DNA of 64,000 nucleotides from Sphingomonas quercus (GTDB taxonomy: Bacteria > Pseudomonadota > Alphaproteobacteria > Sphingomonadales > Sphingomonadaceae), in the NCBI RefSeq assembly GCF_018863195.1, contig NZ_JAHKRT010000010.1:1-64000 (forward strand), read 5' to 3'. Positions 1 to 7,525 of this stretch are shown here, one piece after another. The notes under the pieces are model-generated. The model saw only the letters and a list, made by a program, of their open reading frames with translations. It was not told the origin of the DNA and did not search any database. Every line of letters starts with the position of its first letter. Positions within the stretch are counted from its first letter, which is position 1. Made by a program: the position numbers and the translations under genes.

Positions 1-83
1 ACTACGACCCCGCCAAATACCCGACCTACCTCGACCAGCTCGGCATCAAATACCCCAATCTCGGCACCACCGCCGGCGATTGA
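1..83 (+). CDS. 3' end of an unidentified protein (5' partial)
   Basis: An open frame enters from the left edge (first full codon at base 3) and stops at TGA 81-83. The 26 visible residues are hydrophilic, rich in Tyr and Pro, and end in GTTAGD. The codon choice (GC-rich third positions) looks like real coding DNA. No motif is visible in so short a tail and I do not recognise the family, so no function is offered. The neighbouring gene is on the other strand and converges with it. Confidence 0.6.
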   Translation, partial: YDPAKYPTYLDQLGIKYPNLGTTAGD

Positions 84-148
84 CCCACGACAACACACGC
101 AGAACCACGCGGGTCGGACGGCGGGGGGGGGGCTGGGCCCCCTCCCCG

Positions 149-367
149 TTACCGCGCCTGAGAGGCGTTGGTCGGTTCGCCGCTGGTATTGTCCTGAACC
201 ATCGCCGGATCCATGCCGCTGTTGAGCTGGCCGGCCTGATTGAAGTCGTCGCTACCTTCCGCGCCGGCCTGAACCTGGGCGTTGTTCGCCGCACCGCTGT
301 TGCTGCCGCTGCATCCACACAATGTTATCGCTGCCGCGCCGATGCCTATGAAAACCAGTTTCGACAT
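149..367 (-). CDS. small putative lipoprotein, 72 aa
   Basis: ATG at 365-367 is preceded by a purine-rich GAGGGAGAG ribosome-binding site and the frame stops with TAA. Residues 1-19 form a short basic-hydrophobic leader ending in a lipobox-like TLCGC, so Cys17 or Cys19 is the likely lipidated residue. The rest is Gly/Asn/Ser/Gln-rich and probably disordered. No catalytic motif is seen. A second small lipoprotein with a similar design lies at 26970-27215. Function is unknown; outer- or inner-membrane anchoring is inferred from the signal only. Confidence 0.65.
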   Translation of the reverse strand: MSKLVFIGIGAAAITLCGCSGSNSGAANNAQVQAGAEGSDDFNQAGQLNSGMDPAMVQDNTSGEPTNASQAR

Positions 368-465
368 GCTGCTCTCCCTCGTTCCGACGATCTCTACGTC
401 GAGAACCGTCCGGCGCGCCGAGGGTTGCCGTCGCTGCGTGCGGATATCCGCGGCACCGGGTTTCG

Positions 466-1152
466 TCAGCCCGCGATGGTCAGGCGCAGGTCGCCAACCG
501 CATCGACATGGCCGGTGACCACGTCCCCCGGCACCAGCGCGCCGACGCCCTCCGGCGTGCCGGTGTAGATGAGGTCGCCCGGTTGCAATTCCATATAGGT
601 CGACAGGAAGCTGATCACTTCCGCGACGCTCCAGATCAGCTTGGCGAGGTCGCTGTGCTGGCGGCGCTCGCCATTCACCTCCAGCCAGATCGCGCCGCGC
701 GTCGGATCGACGCGATCCGCCGGCACCAGCGCGCTGCACGGCGCCGACCGATCGAAGCCCTTGCCCATGTCCCACGGCCGCCCCAGGTCGCGCGCCTGGA
801 TCTGGACGTCGCGCCGGGTCAGGTCGAGGCCGACGGCGTAGCCGAAGACATGGCCGAGCGCCTGCTCGACCGGAATGTCGCGCCCGCCGTGGCCGATCGC
901 GACGACCAGCTCGATCTCGTGATGAAGGTTCGCGGTCCGCGGCGGATAGGGAATGGTGGCGCCGTCGGCGACGATGGCGTCGGCCGGCTTCATGAAGAAG
1001 AACGGCGGCTCGCGATCCGGGTCGAAGCCCATCTCGCGCGCATGGTCGGCGTAGTTCCGCCCCACGCAATAGATGCGGCGCACCGGGAACACGGCGTCGT
1101 CGCCGACGATCGACAGCGACGGCTGCGGCGGAGCGGGGATCGCGTAGGTCAT
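466..1152 (-). CDS. fumarylacetoacetate hydrolase family protein
   Basis: A 228-aa cytoplasmic protein with the FAA-hydrolase fold. Visible landmarks (numbered from a GTG two codons upstream) are [11 protein letters not shown] near residue 30, the metal-binding HHEIELV near 79-85, a further acidic ligand in GLDLTRRD near 112, and TGTPEGVG near 199-206. The short single-domain length and these motifs match the fumarylpyruvate hydrolase/YcgM-type branch, which cleaves C-C bonds in acylpyruvates or decarboxylates oxaloacetate. ATG at 1152 is preferred because GAGG lies 5 bases upstream; GTG at 1158 is the alternative. No aromatic-degradation genes are nearby, so the substrate is open. Confidence 0.85.
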   Translation of the reverse strand: MTYAIPAPPQPSLSIVGDDAVFPVRRIYCVGRNYADHAREMGFDPDREPPFFFMKPADAIVADGATIPYPPRTANLHHEIELVVAIGHGGRDIPVEQALGHVFGYAVGLDLTRRDVQIQARDLGRPWDMGKGFDRSAPCSALVPADRVDPTRGAIWLEVNGERRQHSDLAKLIWSVAEVISFLSTYMELQPGDLIYTGTPEGVGALVPGDVVTGHVDAVGDLRLTIAG

Positions 1153-1186
1153 CGGCACCTCATCCCTTGGCTGTGGTCGACACGCC

Positions 1187-2200
1187 CTAGAATAACCGCG
1201 TCAGCAGGTAGAACAGCGCGCCGACCGCCGCCGAAGCCGGAATGGTGATCACCCATGCGACCATGACATTGCCCGCCACCCCCCAGCGCACCGCGCTGGC
1301 GCGCCGCGCCACGCCGGCGCCGATCACGCAGCCGGTGATGGTGTGGGTGGTCGAGACGGGAATACCGAGCAGGGATGCGGTGAACACCATGATCGTGCCG
1401 CCGGCGGACGCGCTGAAGCCCTGATGCTGCGACAATTTGGTGATGCGCGAGCCCATCGTCTCGATGATCTTCCAGCCGCCGGTCAGCGTACCGAGCCCCA
1501 TCGCCACATAGCAGCTGATCGCCACCCAGTGCGGCACCGCGAACTCGCCGTGCAGATAGCCGGTGGAGAAGAGCAGCACGGTGATGATGCCCATCGTCTT
1601 CTGCGCGTCGTTGAGGCCGTGGCTGATCGAATAGGTGCCCGAAGAAAGCAGGTGGAGGAAGCGGAAGGAGCGTTCCGCGGTGCGATTGGAGGCGCGAGCG
1701 AACAGCCAGCTCGAGATCAGCATGATCAGCATCGACAGGATCATGCCGAGCACCGGCGACAACACGATCGCAACCAGCGTCTTGTTAAGCCCGCTCCACT
1801 GGATGCCGCTGACGCCGGCATGGGCGACGCCGGCACCGATGATGCCGCCGACCAGCGCGTGGCTCGAGGATGAGGGGATGCCCTTCAGCCAGGTCACCAC
1901 GTTCCAGAACATCGCGCCGACCAGCGCCCCGAATACCACGCCGGGCGTCACCAGATTCTTGTCGATCAGCCCCTGCCCCACCGTCGAGGCGACCGCGTGG
2001 AGGCTCGGAAAGGCGATGGTCAGGAAATAGGCGGCGAAGTTGAACACGCCGGCAAACAGCACCGCCTGCACCGGCTTGAGCAGCCGCGTGGACACGACGG
2101 TGGCGATGGAGTTGGCGGCGTCGTGCAGGCCGTTGAGGAAGTCGAACGCCAGCGCGACGACGATCAGGCCGACGAGCAGCGGAAGGGCGATCTGGTGCAT
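1187..2200 (-). CDS. pit: PiT-family inorganic phosphate transporter
   Basis: A 337-aa multi-spanning inner-membrane protein. It carries the two PiT signature repeats: [16 protein letters not shown] near the N-terminus and [14 protein letters not shown] in the second half, each followed by a Ser/Thr-rich segment ([14 protein letters not shown] and [15 protein letters not shown]). This is the short (about 335 aa) bacterial class rather than the 500-aa E. coli PitA type. It imports phosphate, usually as a metal-phosphate complex driven by the proton gradient. The DUF47 gene ends 7 bases upstream, and DUF47-PiT pairs are widespread, so the two are almost certainly co-transcribed and act together. 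Confidence 0.93.
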   Translation of the reverse strand: MHQIALPLLVGLIVVALAFDFLNGLHDAANSIATVVSTRLLKPVQAVLFAGVFNFAAYFLTIAFPSLHAVASTVGQGLIDKNLVTPGVVFGALVGAMFWNVVTWLKGIPSSSSHALVGGIIGAGVAHAGVSGIQWSGLNKTLVAIVLSPVLGMILSMLIMLISSWLFARASNRTAERSFRFLHLLSSGTYSISHGLNDAQKTMGIITVLLFSTGYLHGEFAVPHWVAISCYVAMGLGTLTGGWKIIETMGSRITKLSQHQGFSASAGGTIMVFTASLLGIPVSTTHTITGCVIGAGVARRASAVRWGVAGNVMVAWVITIPASAAVGALFYLLTRLF

Positions 2201-2207
2201 CGGGTGA

Positions 2208-3416
2208 TCAGGCGTTGTCGATCACGATGCCGTCGATCTCGTTGGCGACATCTTCGAACGCGTCGACGATCCGCTCGAGATGCTTGTAGATTTCCCGCGC
2301 GACGAGAAAGCGCAGCGTCTCCGTCTGGCCGAGCTCGACGAAAGCGCGCTTGACGCCGGCGGCGTGGAGATCGTCGGCATGGCCCTCCATGCGCACCAGT
2401 CGCTCGGTCAACTCGTGCAATCGCGTGGCGTTGCGGCCGACATCGCGGAGCAACGGAATCGCCTCGGCGGTGAGGCGGGCGGCATCGACGATGATCGCCG
2501 CCATGTCCTTCATCTCCTGCTCGAACACCCGCACTTCGTAGAGATCGATGGCGCGGGCGGTGGCCTGCATCTCGTCGATGGCGTCGTCCATCGAGCCGAT
2601 CAGCGCGGTGATGGCGCTCCGATCAAACGGGGTGAGGAAGGTCTCGCGCACCGTCTTCAAGACCGCGCGGGTGATCTCGTCGGCGTCATGCTCGCGCTCG
2701 GTCACCTCGCGGATATGATCCGATGCCGCCGCCCCGCCCTGGATCAGCCGGGTCAGCGCATCGGCCGCGGCGGTGATCGTGCGCGAATGCGCATCGAACA
2801 GCTCGAAGAAATTGCCAGCCTTGGGAAGGAGGCGCTGGAACCAGGCGAACATGGGACTGATCCTCGATCGGGTGACGGCCGCGAAGCCGGTGCGGAGCGC
2901 GGCGGCCTTGAATTCGGTGGGGCCGAAGGAGCTGATGAGATCGCTGAGGTCGGCTTCCTCGACCATCCTGGCGGCCTCGGCCAGGGCCACCCAGCGGCGC
3001 TTGCGCTGTCCCTGCTCCTTCCAGGAGGGAAGCTCGCGGTGGACGGCGAGCGGGAAGACGTCGACGTCGATCATCAGCGACGCGCCATTCTTGCGGCGCT
3101 TGCGGTAGCGATAGGAGCCGAGCGGCGTCGGGCAGACCAGCCCCTGCACGCCGGCCTCCTCCTCCGCCTCCACGGCGGCGGCGTTATGCGCGGCAAGGCC
3201 CGGCAACGGATTGCCCTTCGGGATCACCCAGCGGCCGCTCTCGCGGGAAGTTATCAGCAGGACTTGGATGGGAGAGTCGCTGATCGCGCCCTCGAACCTG
3301 TACGGCAATGCCGCGATCTGCCGAATCTGACGATCCCATCCTGCGAGCCAATGACCGGAACGCGCTAGCCCAGCGAAGGGGGTTTTTCCAGTGTTACTCC
3401 GCGCCGCGCCCGGCAC
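2208..3416 (-). CDS. Nudix hydrolase fused in frame to a DUF47 (PhoU-like) phosphate transport regulator
   Basis: One open frame of 402 codons joins two families. Residues about 28-175 form a DIPP-like Nudix domain: RWVIPKGNP followed by a degenerate Nudix helix (GLAAHNAAAVEAEEEAG) in which the usual Arg of REU is Val. Residues 189-402 are a full-length 214-aa DUF47 all-alpha domain starting MFAWFQRLLPKAGNFFELFD. An internal ATG at 2850-2852 has AGGA 8 bases upstream, so DUF47 (2208-2852) may also or only be made separately. The apparent GTG start at 3416 lacks a good ribosome site and the first 25-30 residues look non-coding, so the true Nudix start is uncertain. The PiT transporter follows 7 bases later. 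Confidence 0.75.
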   Translation of the reverse strand: MPGAARSNTGKTPFAGLARSGHWLAGWDRQIRQIAALPYRFEGAISDSPIQVLLITSRESGRWVIPKGNPLPGLAAHNAAAVEAEEEAGVQGLVCPTPLGSYRYRKRRKNGASLMIDVDVFPLAVHRELPSWKEQGQRKRRWVALAEAARMVEEADLSDLISSFGPTEFKAAALRTGFAAVTRSRISPMFAWFQRLLPKAGNFFELFDAHSRTITAAADALTRLIQGGAAASDHIREVTEREHDADEITRAVLKTVRETFLTPFDRSAITALIGSMDDAIDEMQATARAIDLYEVRVFEQEMKDMAAIIVDAARLTAEAIPLLRDVGRNATRLHELTERLVRMEGHADDLHAAGVKRAFVELGQTETLRFLVAREIYKHLERIVDAFEDVANEIDGIVIDNA

Positions 3417-3434
3417 GCGACGTTGTGGCGCCGA

Positions 3435-3704
3435 TCAATCCTCGTCCTCGCTCATCTCGCGGGCGGCGGCGTCCATGAAATCGCGCGCGGCTTCGCGATC
3501 ATCCTCATCCTCGAAGGCGTCGTCGAGATCAGGCGCGACATCGAGCATATACATCAGGCACCACAGGGCGAAGCGCCGCCCGCTGTCCTTCTCCAGGCCG
3601 AACTGGAGACGCAGCGCCTCGACGCCGGTCACGATCCGTTCCGGCGGGAGCGTGGTGAAATCATCGGTTCCGAAGAAGCGCACGAGAAGCTGATCAAAGT
3701 CCAT
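3435..3704 (-). CDS. hypothetical acidic protein, 89 aa
   Basis: I chose ATG at 3702-3704 (MDFDQLLVRFF) rather than the longer frame because the extra residues upstream are Ala/Arg-rich filler. The product has a hydrophobic first half and a very acidic C-terminal half (clusters of Asp and Glu, ending EMSEDED) and no signal peptide or membrane span. Coding bias is good. I do not recognise a named family. It lies between nnrD and the Nudix/DUF47 gene on the same strand, with about 90 bases after nnrD, so it could be the last gene of that operon. Confidence 0.6.
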   Translation of the reverse strand: MDFDQLLVRFFGTDDFTTLPPERIVTGVEALRLQFGLEKDSGRRFALWCLMYMLDVAPDLDDAFEDEDDREAARDFMDAAAREMSEDED

Positions 3705-3792
3705 GCCCGCCACCCTAGCCGCCACGCGCGGCGCGGCCAAGCGTTCCCGCCGACCATCGACATCAGCGACAACTCCGCCGCGCCAGGCCTGC

Positions 3793-4680
3793 TCAGGGCG
3801 CCGACCTTGCCTCTTCGATGAGCGCCGGGACTTCGGCGGGCAACTCGCGAGCGAGGAAGCCGATCTCGCCGGAGAGCGCGCCGCGGCGCCGGCCGGCCTC
3901 GCCGTGCAGCCACACCGCCCAGGCGGCGGCGTCCTCGGGAGCCGTTCCGCGTGCGAGCAGGCCGCCCACTATGCCGGCGAGCACATCGCCCGACCCCGCC
4001 GTCGCCAGCCCCGGCCCGCCACCGGGAAAACGCAGTGGCTCCGCGCCCGGCGCGCAAACCCAGGTCTGCGCCTGTTTGAGGATCACCACCGCGCCGAAGC
4101 GATCGGCGGCCTCCCGGACGATCCCGCGCGGATCGGCCTTCACCTCATCCTCGTCGCGGTCCATCAGCCCGGCCATCTCGCCTGCGTGCGGCGTCATCAC
4201 CCTTTTGCATGGGTGTCGACGCAGCGCCGCGGCGCAATCGCGCGCGCCCGCGATCGCCGCGGCATCGATGACCATCGCGCCGATCTCCTCGTCCGATGCC
4301 AGCAGCCGGCCGAGGATCGCCGCGGCGGCGGAGCCCCTGCCCATGCCCGGCCCGAGCACGATGCAATCACAACGGCCGATCAGCGGCACCAGCCGGTCGC
4401 CCGCTTCCTCGGCCAGCTCGCCCTCTTCGTTGGCGGGCAGGCCGAACACCGCCGCCTCCGGCATCGCCACGCCGAGCGCGATCGTCGCGGCCGCAACCGT
4501 GGCGAGCTGAATCTTGCCCGCCCCGGCGCGCAGCGCGGCCTCGCCGGTCAGCGCGATCGCGCCCGGCACGATTGACGACCCGCCGGCGATGAGCACCCGG
4601 CCGCGCGCATTCTTGTCGGTGTCGGTCGCGACGGGCGGCAGCGGATGCGCGGCCAGCCAGTCGCGGTCGATCGGGATCAT
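3793..4680 (-). CDS. nnrD: ADP-dependent (S)-NAD(P)H-hydrate dehydratase
   Basis: 295 aa, a stand-alone version of the YjeF C-terminal domain (ribokinase-like fold). The enzyme dehydrates the damaged cofactor NAD(P)HX back to NAD(P)H using ADP (ATP in other lineages). Landmarks are GRVLIAGGS near residue 27, VLGPGMGR near 108, VMTPHAGEMA at 161-170 and the nucleotide-binding GLATAGSGDVLAG near 224-236 with catalytic Asp232. The N-terminal epimerase domain (NnrE) found in fused versions is absent. Its ATG overlaps the TGA of the upstream phosphatase (ATGA), so translation is likely coupled. Confidence 0.92.
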   Translation of the reverse strand: MIPIDRDWLAAHPLPPVATDTDKNARGRVLIAGGSSIVPGAIALTGEAALRAGAGKIQLATVAAATIALGVAMPEAAVFGLPANEEGELAEEAGDRLVPLIGRCDCIVLGPGMGRGSAAAAILGRLLASDEEIGAMVIDAAAIAGARDCAAALRRHPCKRVMTPHAGEMAGLMDRDEDEVKADPRGIVREAADRFGAVVILKQAQTWVCAPGAEPLRFPGGGPGLATAGSGDVLAGIVGGLLARGTAPEDAAAWAVWLHGEAGRRRGALSGEIGFLARELPAEVPALIEEARSAP

Positions 4681-5450
4681 CCGCGCGCCGCCACGATCGG
4701 ATCGGGCGCCCGCGTCACCTCTGCCACCGGATCCTCCACGATCGGTGCCACCTCGTTATAACGGACCAGCACCAGCCCGCCGTCCTTGCCGGCGGCCGGA
4801 TCGAAGCGATATTCGGTGACCGAGCAATTTGCGACGTCCGCTGCCCGGTCGATCGCGAGGATTTCTTCCTCGCCAAGATTCTCGATGATGTAGCGCAGGC
4901 ACAGCACCACCACCTGATGGCCGACGATCATCACCCGCCGCCCGCCATAATGGAGCGACACGGTGTCGAGCAGGCTGCGCAGACGGAAGATCACGTCGCA
5001 CCAGCTCTCGCCTCCCGGCGGCCGGTGATAGAATTTTCCGAGCAGCCGCCGGAACTCGGCCTGCTGCGGCTCGTGCGCGGCGATGCCGGCGGTGGTGAGC
5101 CCGTCGAGGATGCCGAATTCCTTTTCCCGCAGCCGCTCGTCCGAGCAGATCCGCTCGTCCGGCTCGGCGCCGCCGGCGTCGCGGAAGCGACGGGCGGTGT
5201 CCCGCGCCCGCAGATAAGGGCTCGCCAGGATCACGTCGGGCCGGCCATTGCCCGCCCCGCCTGCGAACCAGCGGCCAAGGGCGTCGGCCTGCTGCTCGCC
5301 GAGCCGCGACAGCGGCACGTCGACGTCGCGCACCGCGATCGGGATGCGTTCCAGCCCGGCGGCATGCGCCTCGTCGCGGGCGACGTTGCCGGCGCTCTGG
5401 CCATGGCGGACCAGCCAGAGACGCGCCGGCCAGCGGCTCGCACCCGACAT
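4677..5450 (-). CDS. histidine phosphatase family protein (phosphoglycerate mutase-like)
   Basis: 257 aa. ATG at 5448-5450 is chosen because AGAGGTGAGC stands directly upstream; the longer frame begins inside the preceding gene. The N-terminal catalytic signature is LVRHGQS (His16 is the phospho-acceptor) and the second active-site histidine sits in MIVGHQVVV. The family removes or transfers phosphate through a phospho-histidine; members of this length include sugar-phosphate and nucleotide phosphatases, and the substrate cannot be read from sequence. It starts 2 bases after the di-iron gene and overlaps nnrD by ATGA. Confidence 0.85.
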   Translation of the reverse strand: MSGASRWPARLWLVRHGQSAGNVARDEAHAAGLERIPIAVRDVDVPLSRLGEQQADALGRWFAGGAGNGRPDVILASPYLRARDTARRFRDAGGAEPDERICSDERLREKEFGILDGLTTAGIAAHEPQQAEFRRLLGKFYHRPPGGESWCDVIFRLRSLLDTVSLHYGGRRVMIVGHQVVVLCLRYIIENLGEEEILAIDRAADVANCSVTEYRFDPAAGKDGGLVLVRYNEVAPIVEDPVAEVTRAPDPIVAARG

Positions 5451-5452
5451 GC

Positions 5453-6361
5453 TCACCTCTCGCCGTGATCGTTCCAAAGCGCCTCCCGATAGCGGGCGAA
5501 ACATCGCGCGCCGCACGCCAGCCGGATCAACGCGCCTTCGGCCATTGCGGTCGCACGCGCCGGATCTTCTTCCACTGCCGGGCGGATCGCCTCGCGGTTC
5601 CAGTCGGCGCTGTGCTTCACGTCAAGGACTGCGTGGAGCGTGAAATAGCGCGCTTCCTTCGGCGTCAAGCCGACCCGCTTCAGGCCTTCGGCGACTTGCT
5701 CGGCGCGTCCCGGCGCGGTCAGCTCGATGACGCCGAGGGCGCCCACCGAATGCCAGGCATAGCGGCGGCTGGTGGCCATCGCCGTCATGGCATTGGCGAG
5801 GCACAGGCTCTCCCATACCGTGTTCTCGATCACCGGTTCGACGGCGAGCGTCTCGACAAGCGCGTCGAGCATCGGCCCGTGCATGCCCTTGGCGGTGCCG
5901 TGGCCCATCTCGTCCCAATAATTGCGGGCGAGCTCAAGCTTGGGGCGGACCGGCAACTTGACCTGCGTCATCGCGACGAGGTCGTCGAAGCCAGCTTCGC
6001 CGGCCGCCTCCTGTTCGAAGAACCAGCGCAGCTCGTCGCGGCTCGCCTCCTGCGCCAGCCATGGAAACAGCGCATCGCCCTGGCCGGGGCCGGTGGCGCT
6101 GAGATCTTCGAACCAGGCGATGAAGCCGTCCGCGTCGGTTGGCGCCTGAGCGGCCTGGGCGGCGACCTCGGCGCGCAGCTCCTCGAGAAACGCGCCTTCC
6201 AGCCGCAACATCTTCACGTCTCGCTCGAGACGCTTTTGCCAATCGTCGGAAGGAAAGCCCGGCGCCAGCCGCTCGCGATTCCAATGGGCAAGGCCGCGCT
6301 GAAAGCTGTCGGTGAGAAACTGGGAGGTCCGTTCGGGGCGTCGGTTGACCGAAGCCAGCAT
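5453..6361 (-). CDS. heme-oxygenase-like, iron-containing redox enzyme family protein
   Basis: 302 aa, all-helical, cytoplasmic. ATG at 6359-6361 is preferred since GGAG lies 6-7 bases upstream; another ATG two codons earlier abuts the ribosome site. Candidate di-metal ligands are FEQE (Glu116/Glu118), YWDEMGHG (Asp150, Glu151, His154), Glu213, and HAVLDVKH (His243, Asp247, His250), the spacing expected for the heme-oxygenase-like di-iron oxidase/oxygenase (HDO) superfamily. Such enzymes use a non-heme di-iron centre for varied oxidations, so the substrate is unknown. First gene of an operon with a phosphatase and nnrD. A Fur-box-like palindrome lies upstream (6439-6455). Confidence 0.78.
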   Translation of the reverse strand: MLASVNRRPERTSQFLTDSFQRGLAHWNRERLAPGFPSDDWQKRLERDVKMLRLEGAFLEELRAEVAAQAAQAPTDADGFIAWFEDLSATGPGQGDALFPWLAQEASRDELRWFFEQEAAGEAGFDDLVAMTQVKLPVRPKLELARNYWDEMGHGTAKGMHGPMLDALVETLAVEPVIENTVWESLCLANAMTAMATSRRYAWHSVGALGVIELTAPGRAEQVAEGLKRVGLTPKEARYFTLHAVLDVKHSADWNREAIRPAVEEDPARATAMAEGALIRLACGARCFARYREALWNDHGER

Positions 6362-6424
6362 GATCATCTCCTGATGAGGAGCTCGCAAAACGACCCACCC
6401 ACCCCCGGCGTTCCCGATTTAACC

Positions 6425-6455
6425 TTGATCAACAATTTGATAATGTTCGATTATC
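6425..6455. promoter_or_regulatory. AT-rich divergent regulatory region with GATAAT-N5-ATTATC palindrome
   Basis: Between the divergent di-iron gene and mazG, an AT-rich patch contains TTGATCAA (6425-6432) and the perfect inverted repeat GATAAT-gttcg-ATTATC (6439-6455). The half-sites equal the outer half-sites of the classical Fur box but are two bases closer. It is the most AT-rich spot of this 275-base intergenic stretch, so it is the likely promoter/operator. Regulator identity is inference. Confidence 0.45.
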
Positions 6456-6636
6456 GCGGGAACGATCGCGGGCGCTCTGCATTGCGGGGCGCGATCCGAA
6501 GTCTGGGCCGTCCCGGCACTTGCCGAAATCCTCGCCCGCAATCCCGCCTATCCGCCAGCCGGTCGCAAGCGGCTTCCCCTATTCTGCGATTCCGCCATCG
6601 GCTATGGCCGCGGCGACCAGCGAGGAGCGAGGAACA

Positions 6637-7392
6637 GTGAGCGAAACGCCTGCCGCCGCGATCACGCGGCTGGCCGCGATCATGGCGCGGCTGCGCGATC
6701 CGGCAACCGGCTGCCCATGGGACGTCGCGCAGGATTTCGCGACCATTGCGCCCTATACGATCGAGGAGGCCTATGAGGTCGCCGATGCCATCGAGCGGCA
6801 CGACATGGCGGCGTTGCGCGACGAGCTTGGCGATCTCGCCCTGCAGGTCGTCTTCCACGCCCGCATGGCGGAGGAGGCCGGCCATTTCGCGTTGACGCAA
6901 GTTCTGGACGGCATCGCCGACAAGATGGAACGCCGCCACCCCCATGTCTTCGGCGATGGCACCGGCGGGCATGAAAGCTGGGAGGCGATCAAGGCCGAGG
7001 AGCGCGCCGGCAGCGGCGTCGAAGGCGCGCTCGGCGGCGTCGCCCTGTCGCTACCCGCCCTGCTCCGCGCCGAGAAATTGCAGAAGCGCGCCGCCCGCAC
7101 CGGCTTCGACTGGCCCGACGCGAATGGCCCGCGCGCCAAGATCGCCGAAGAACTGGCCGAGATAGAGGCGGCGACGGACGGTGCCGCCCGCGCCGAGGAG
7201 ATGGGCGACCTGCTTTTCTCTGTGGTGAACTGGGCCCGCCACCTCGGCATCGACCCGGAGGCCGCGCTGCGCGCCGCCAACGGCAAGTTCGAACGGCGCT
7301 TCGCCGCGATGGAACGGGCGGCCGGCGGCGCGTTCGCAGAGCTGACGCTGGCGGAGAAGGAACGGCTGTGGGAGCGGGCAAAGAAACTCTGA
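6637..7392 (+). CDS. mazG: nucleoside triphosphate pyrophosphohydrolase MazG
   Basis: 251 aa from GTG 6637 (GAGG and AGGA stretches upstream); the longer frame adds unlikely sequence. Two MazG repeats are visible: the N-terminal one with GCPWD, EEAYE and ELGD, and the C-terminal one with EELAEIE and EEMGD, giving the EExxE...ExxD Mg2+ sites. The enzyme hydrolyses NTPs and dNTPs to monophosphates and pyrophosphate, a house-cleaning role, and in E. coli can lower ppGpp. It stands alone on the plus strand, converging with hflX. Confidence 0.93.
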   Translation: MSETPAAAITRLAAIMARLRDPATGCPWDVAQDFATIAPYTIEEAYEVADAIERHDMAALRDELGDLALQVVFHARMAEEAGHFALTQVLDGIADKMERRHPHVFGDGTGGHESWEAIKAEERAGSGVEGALGGVALSLPALLRAEKLQKRAARTGFDWPDANGPRAKIAEELAEIEAATDGAARAEEMGDLLFSVVNWARHLGIDPEAALRAANGKFERRFAAMERAAGGAFAELTLAEKERLWERAKKL

Positions 7393-7415
7393 GCCCGCTG
7401 CCGGGATTATCTTCG

Positions 7416-7434
7416 CCCTGAACCTGGTTCAGGG
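7416..7434. terminator. palindromic hairpin between mazG and hflX
   Basis: CCCTGAACC-T-GGTTCAGGG is a perfect 9-bp inverted repeat located 24 bases after the mazG stop and about 90 bases after the hflX stop. No T-run follows on either side, so it is either a weak bidirectional terminator or a dispersed repeat (a related palindrome lies at 62318-62391). Confidence 0.45.
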
Positions 7435-7525
7435 TTGATCCGGCCCCGAACTCTGCAGCCAGTGGCCGGCGGGAATGCGGAGACAGGCCTGTCCTGACCG
7501 AGTCGAACGCGTGGGCAAAACCGGC

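Noticed and set aside
149-1069. 306-codon minus-strand frame over the FAA hydrolase
   Set aside because: Only its last 72 codons (the lipoprotein) have their own ATG and ribosome site; the rest is an out-of-frame Arg/Ala-rich shadow of the hydrolase.
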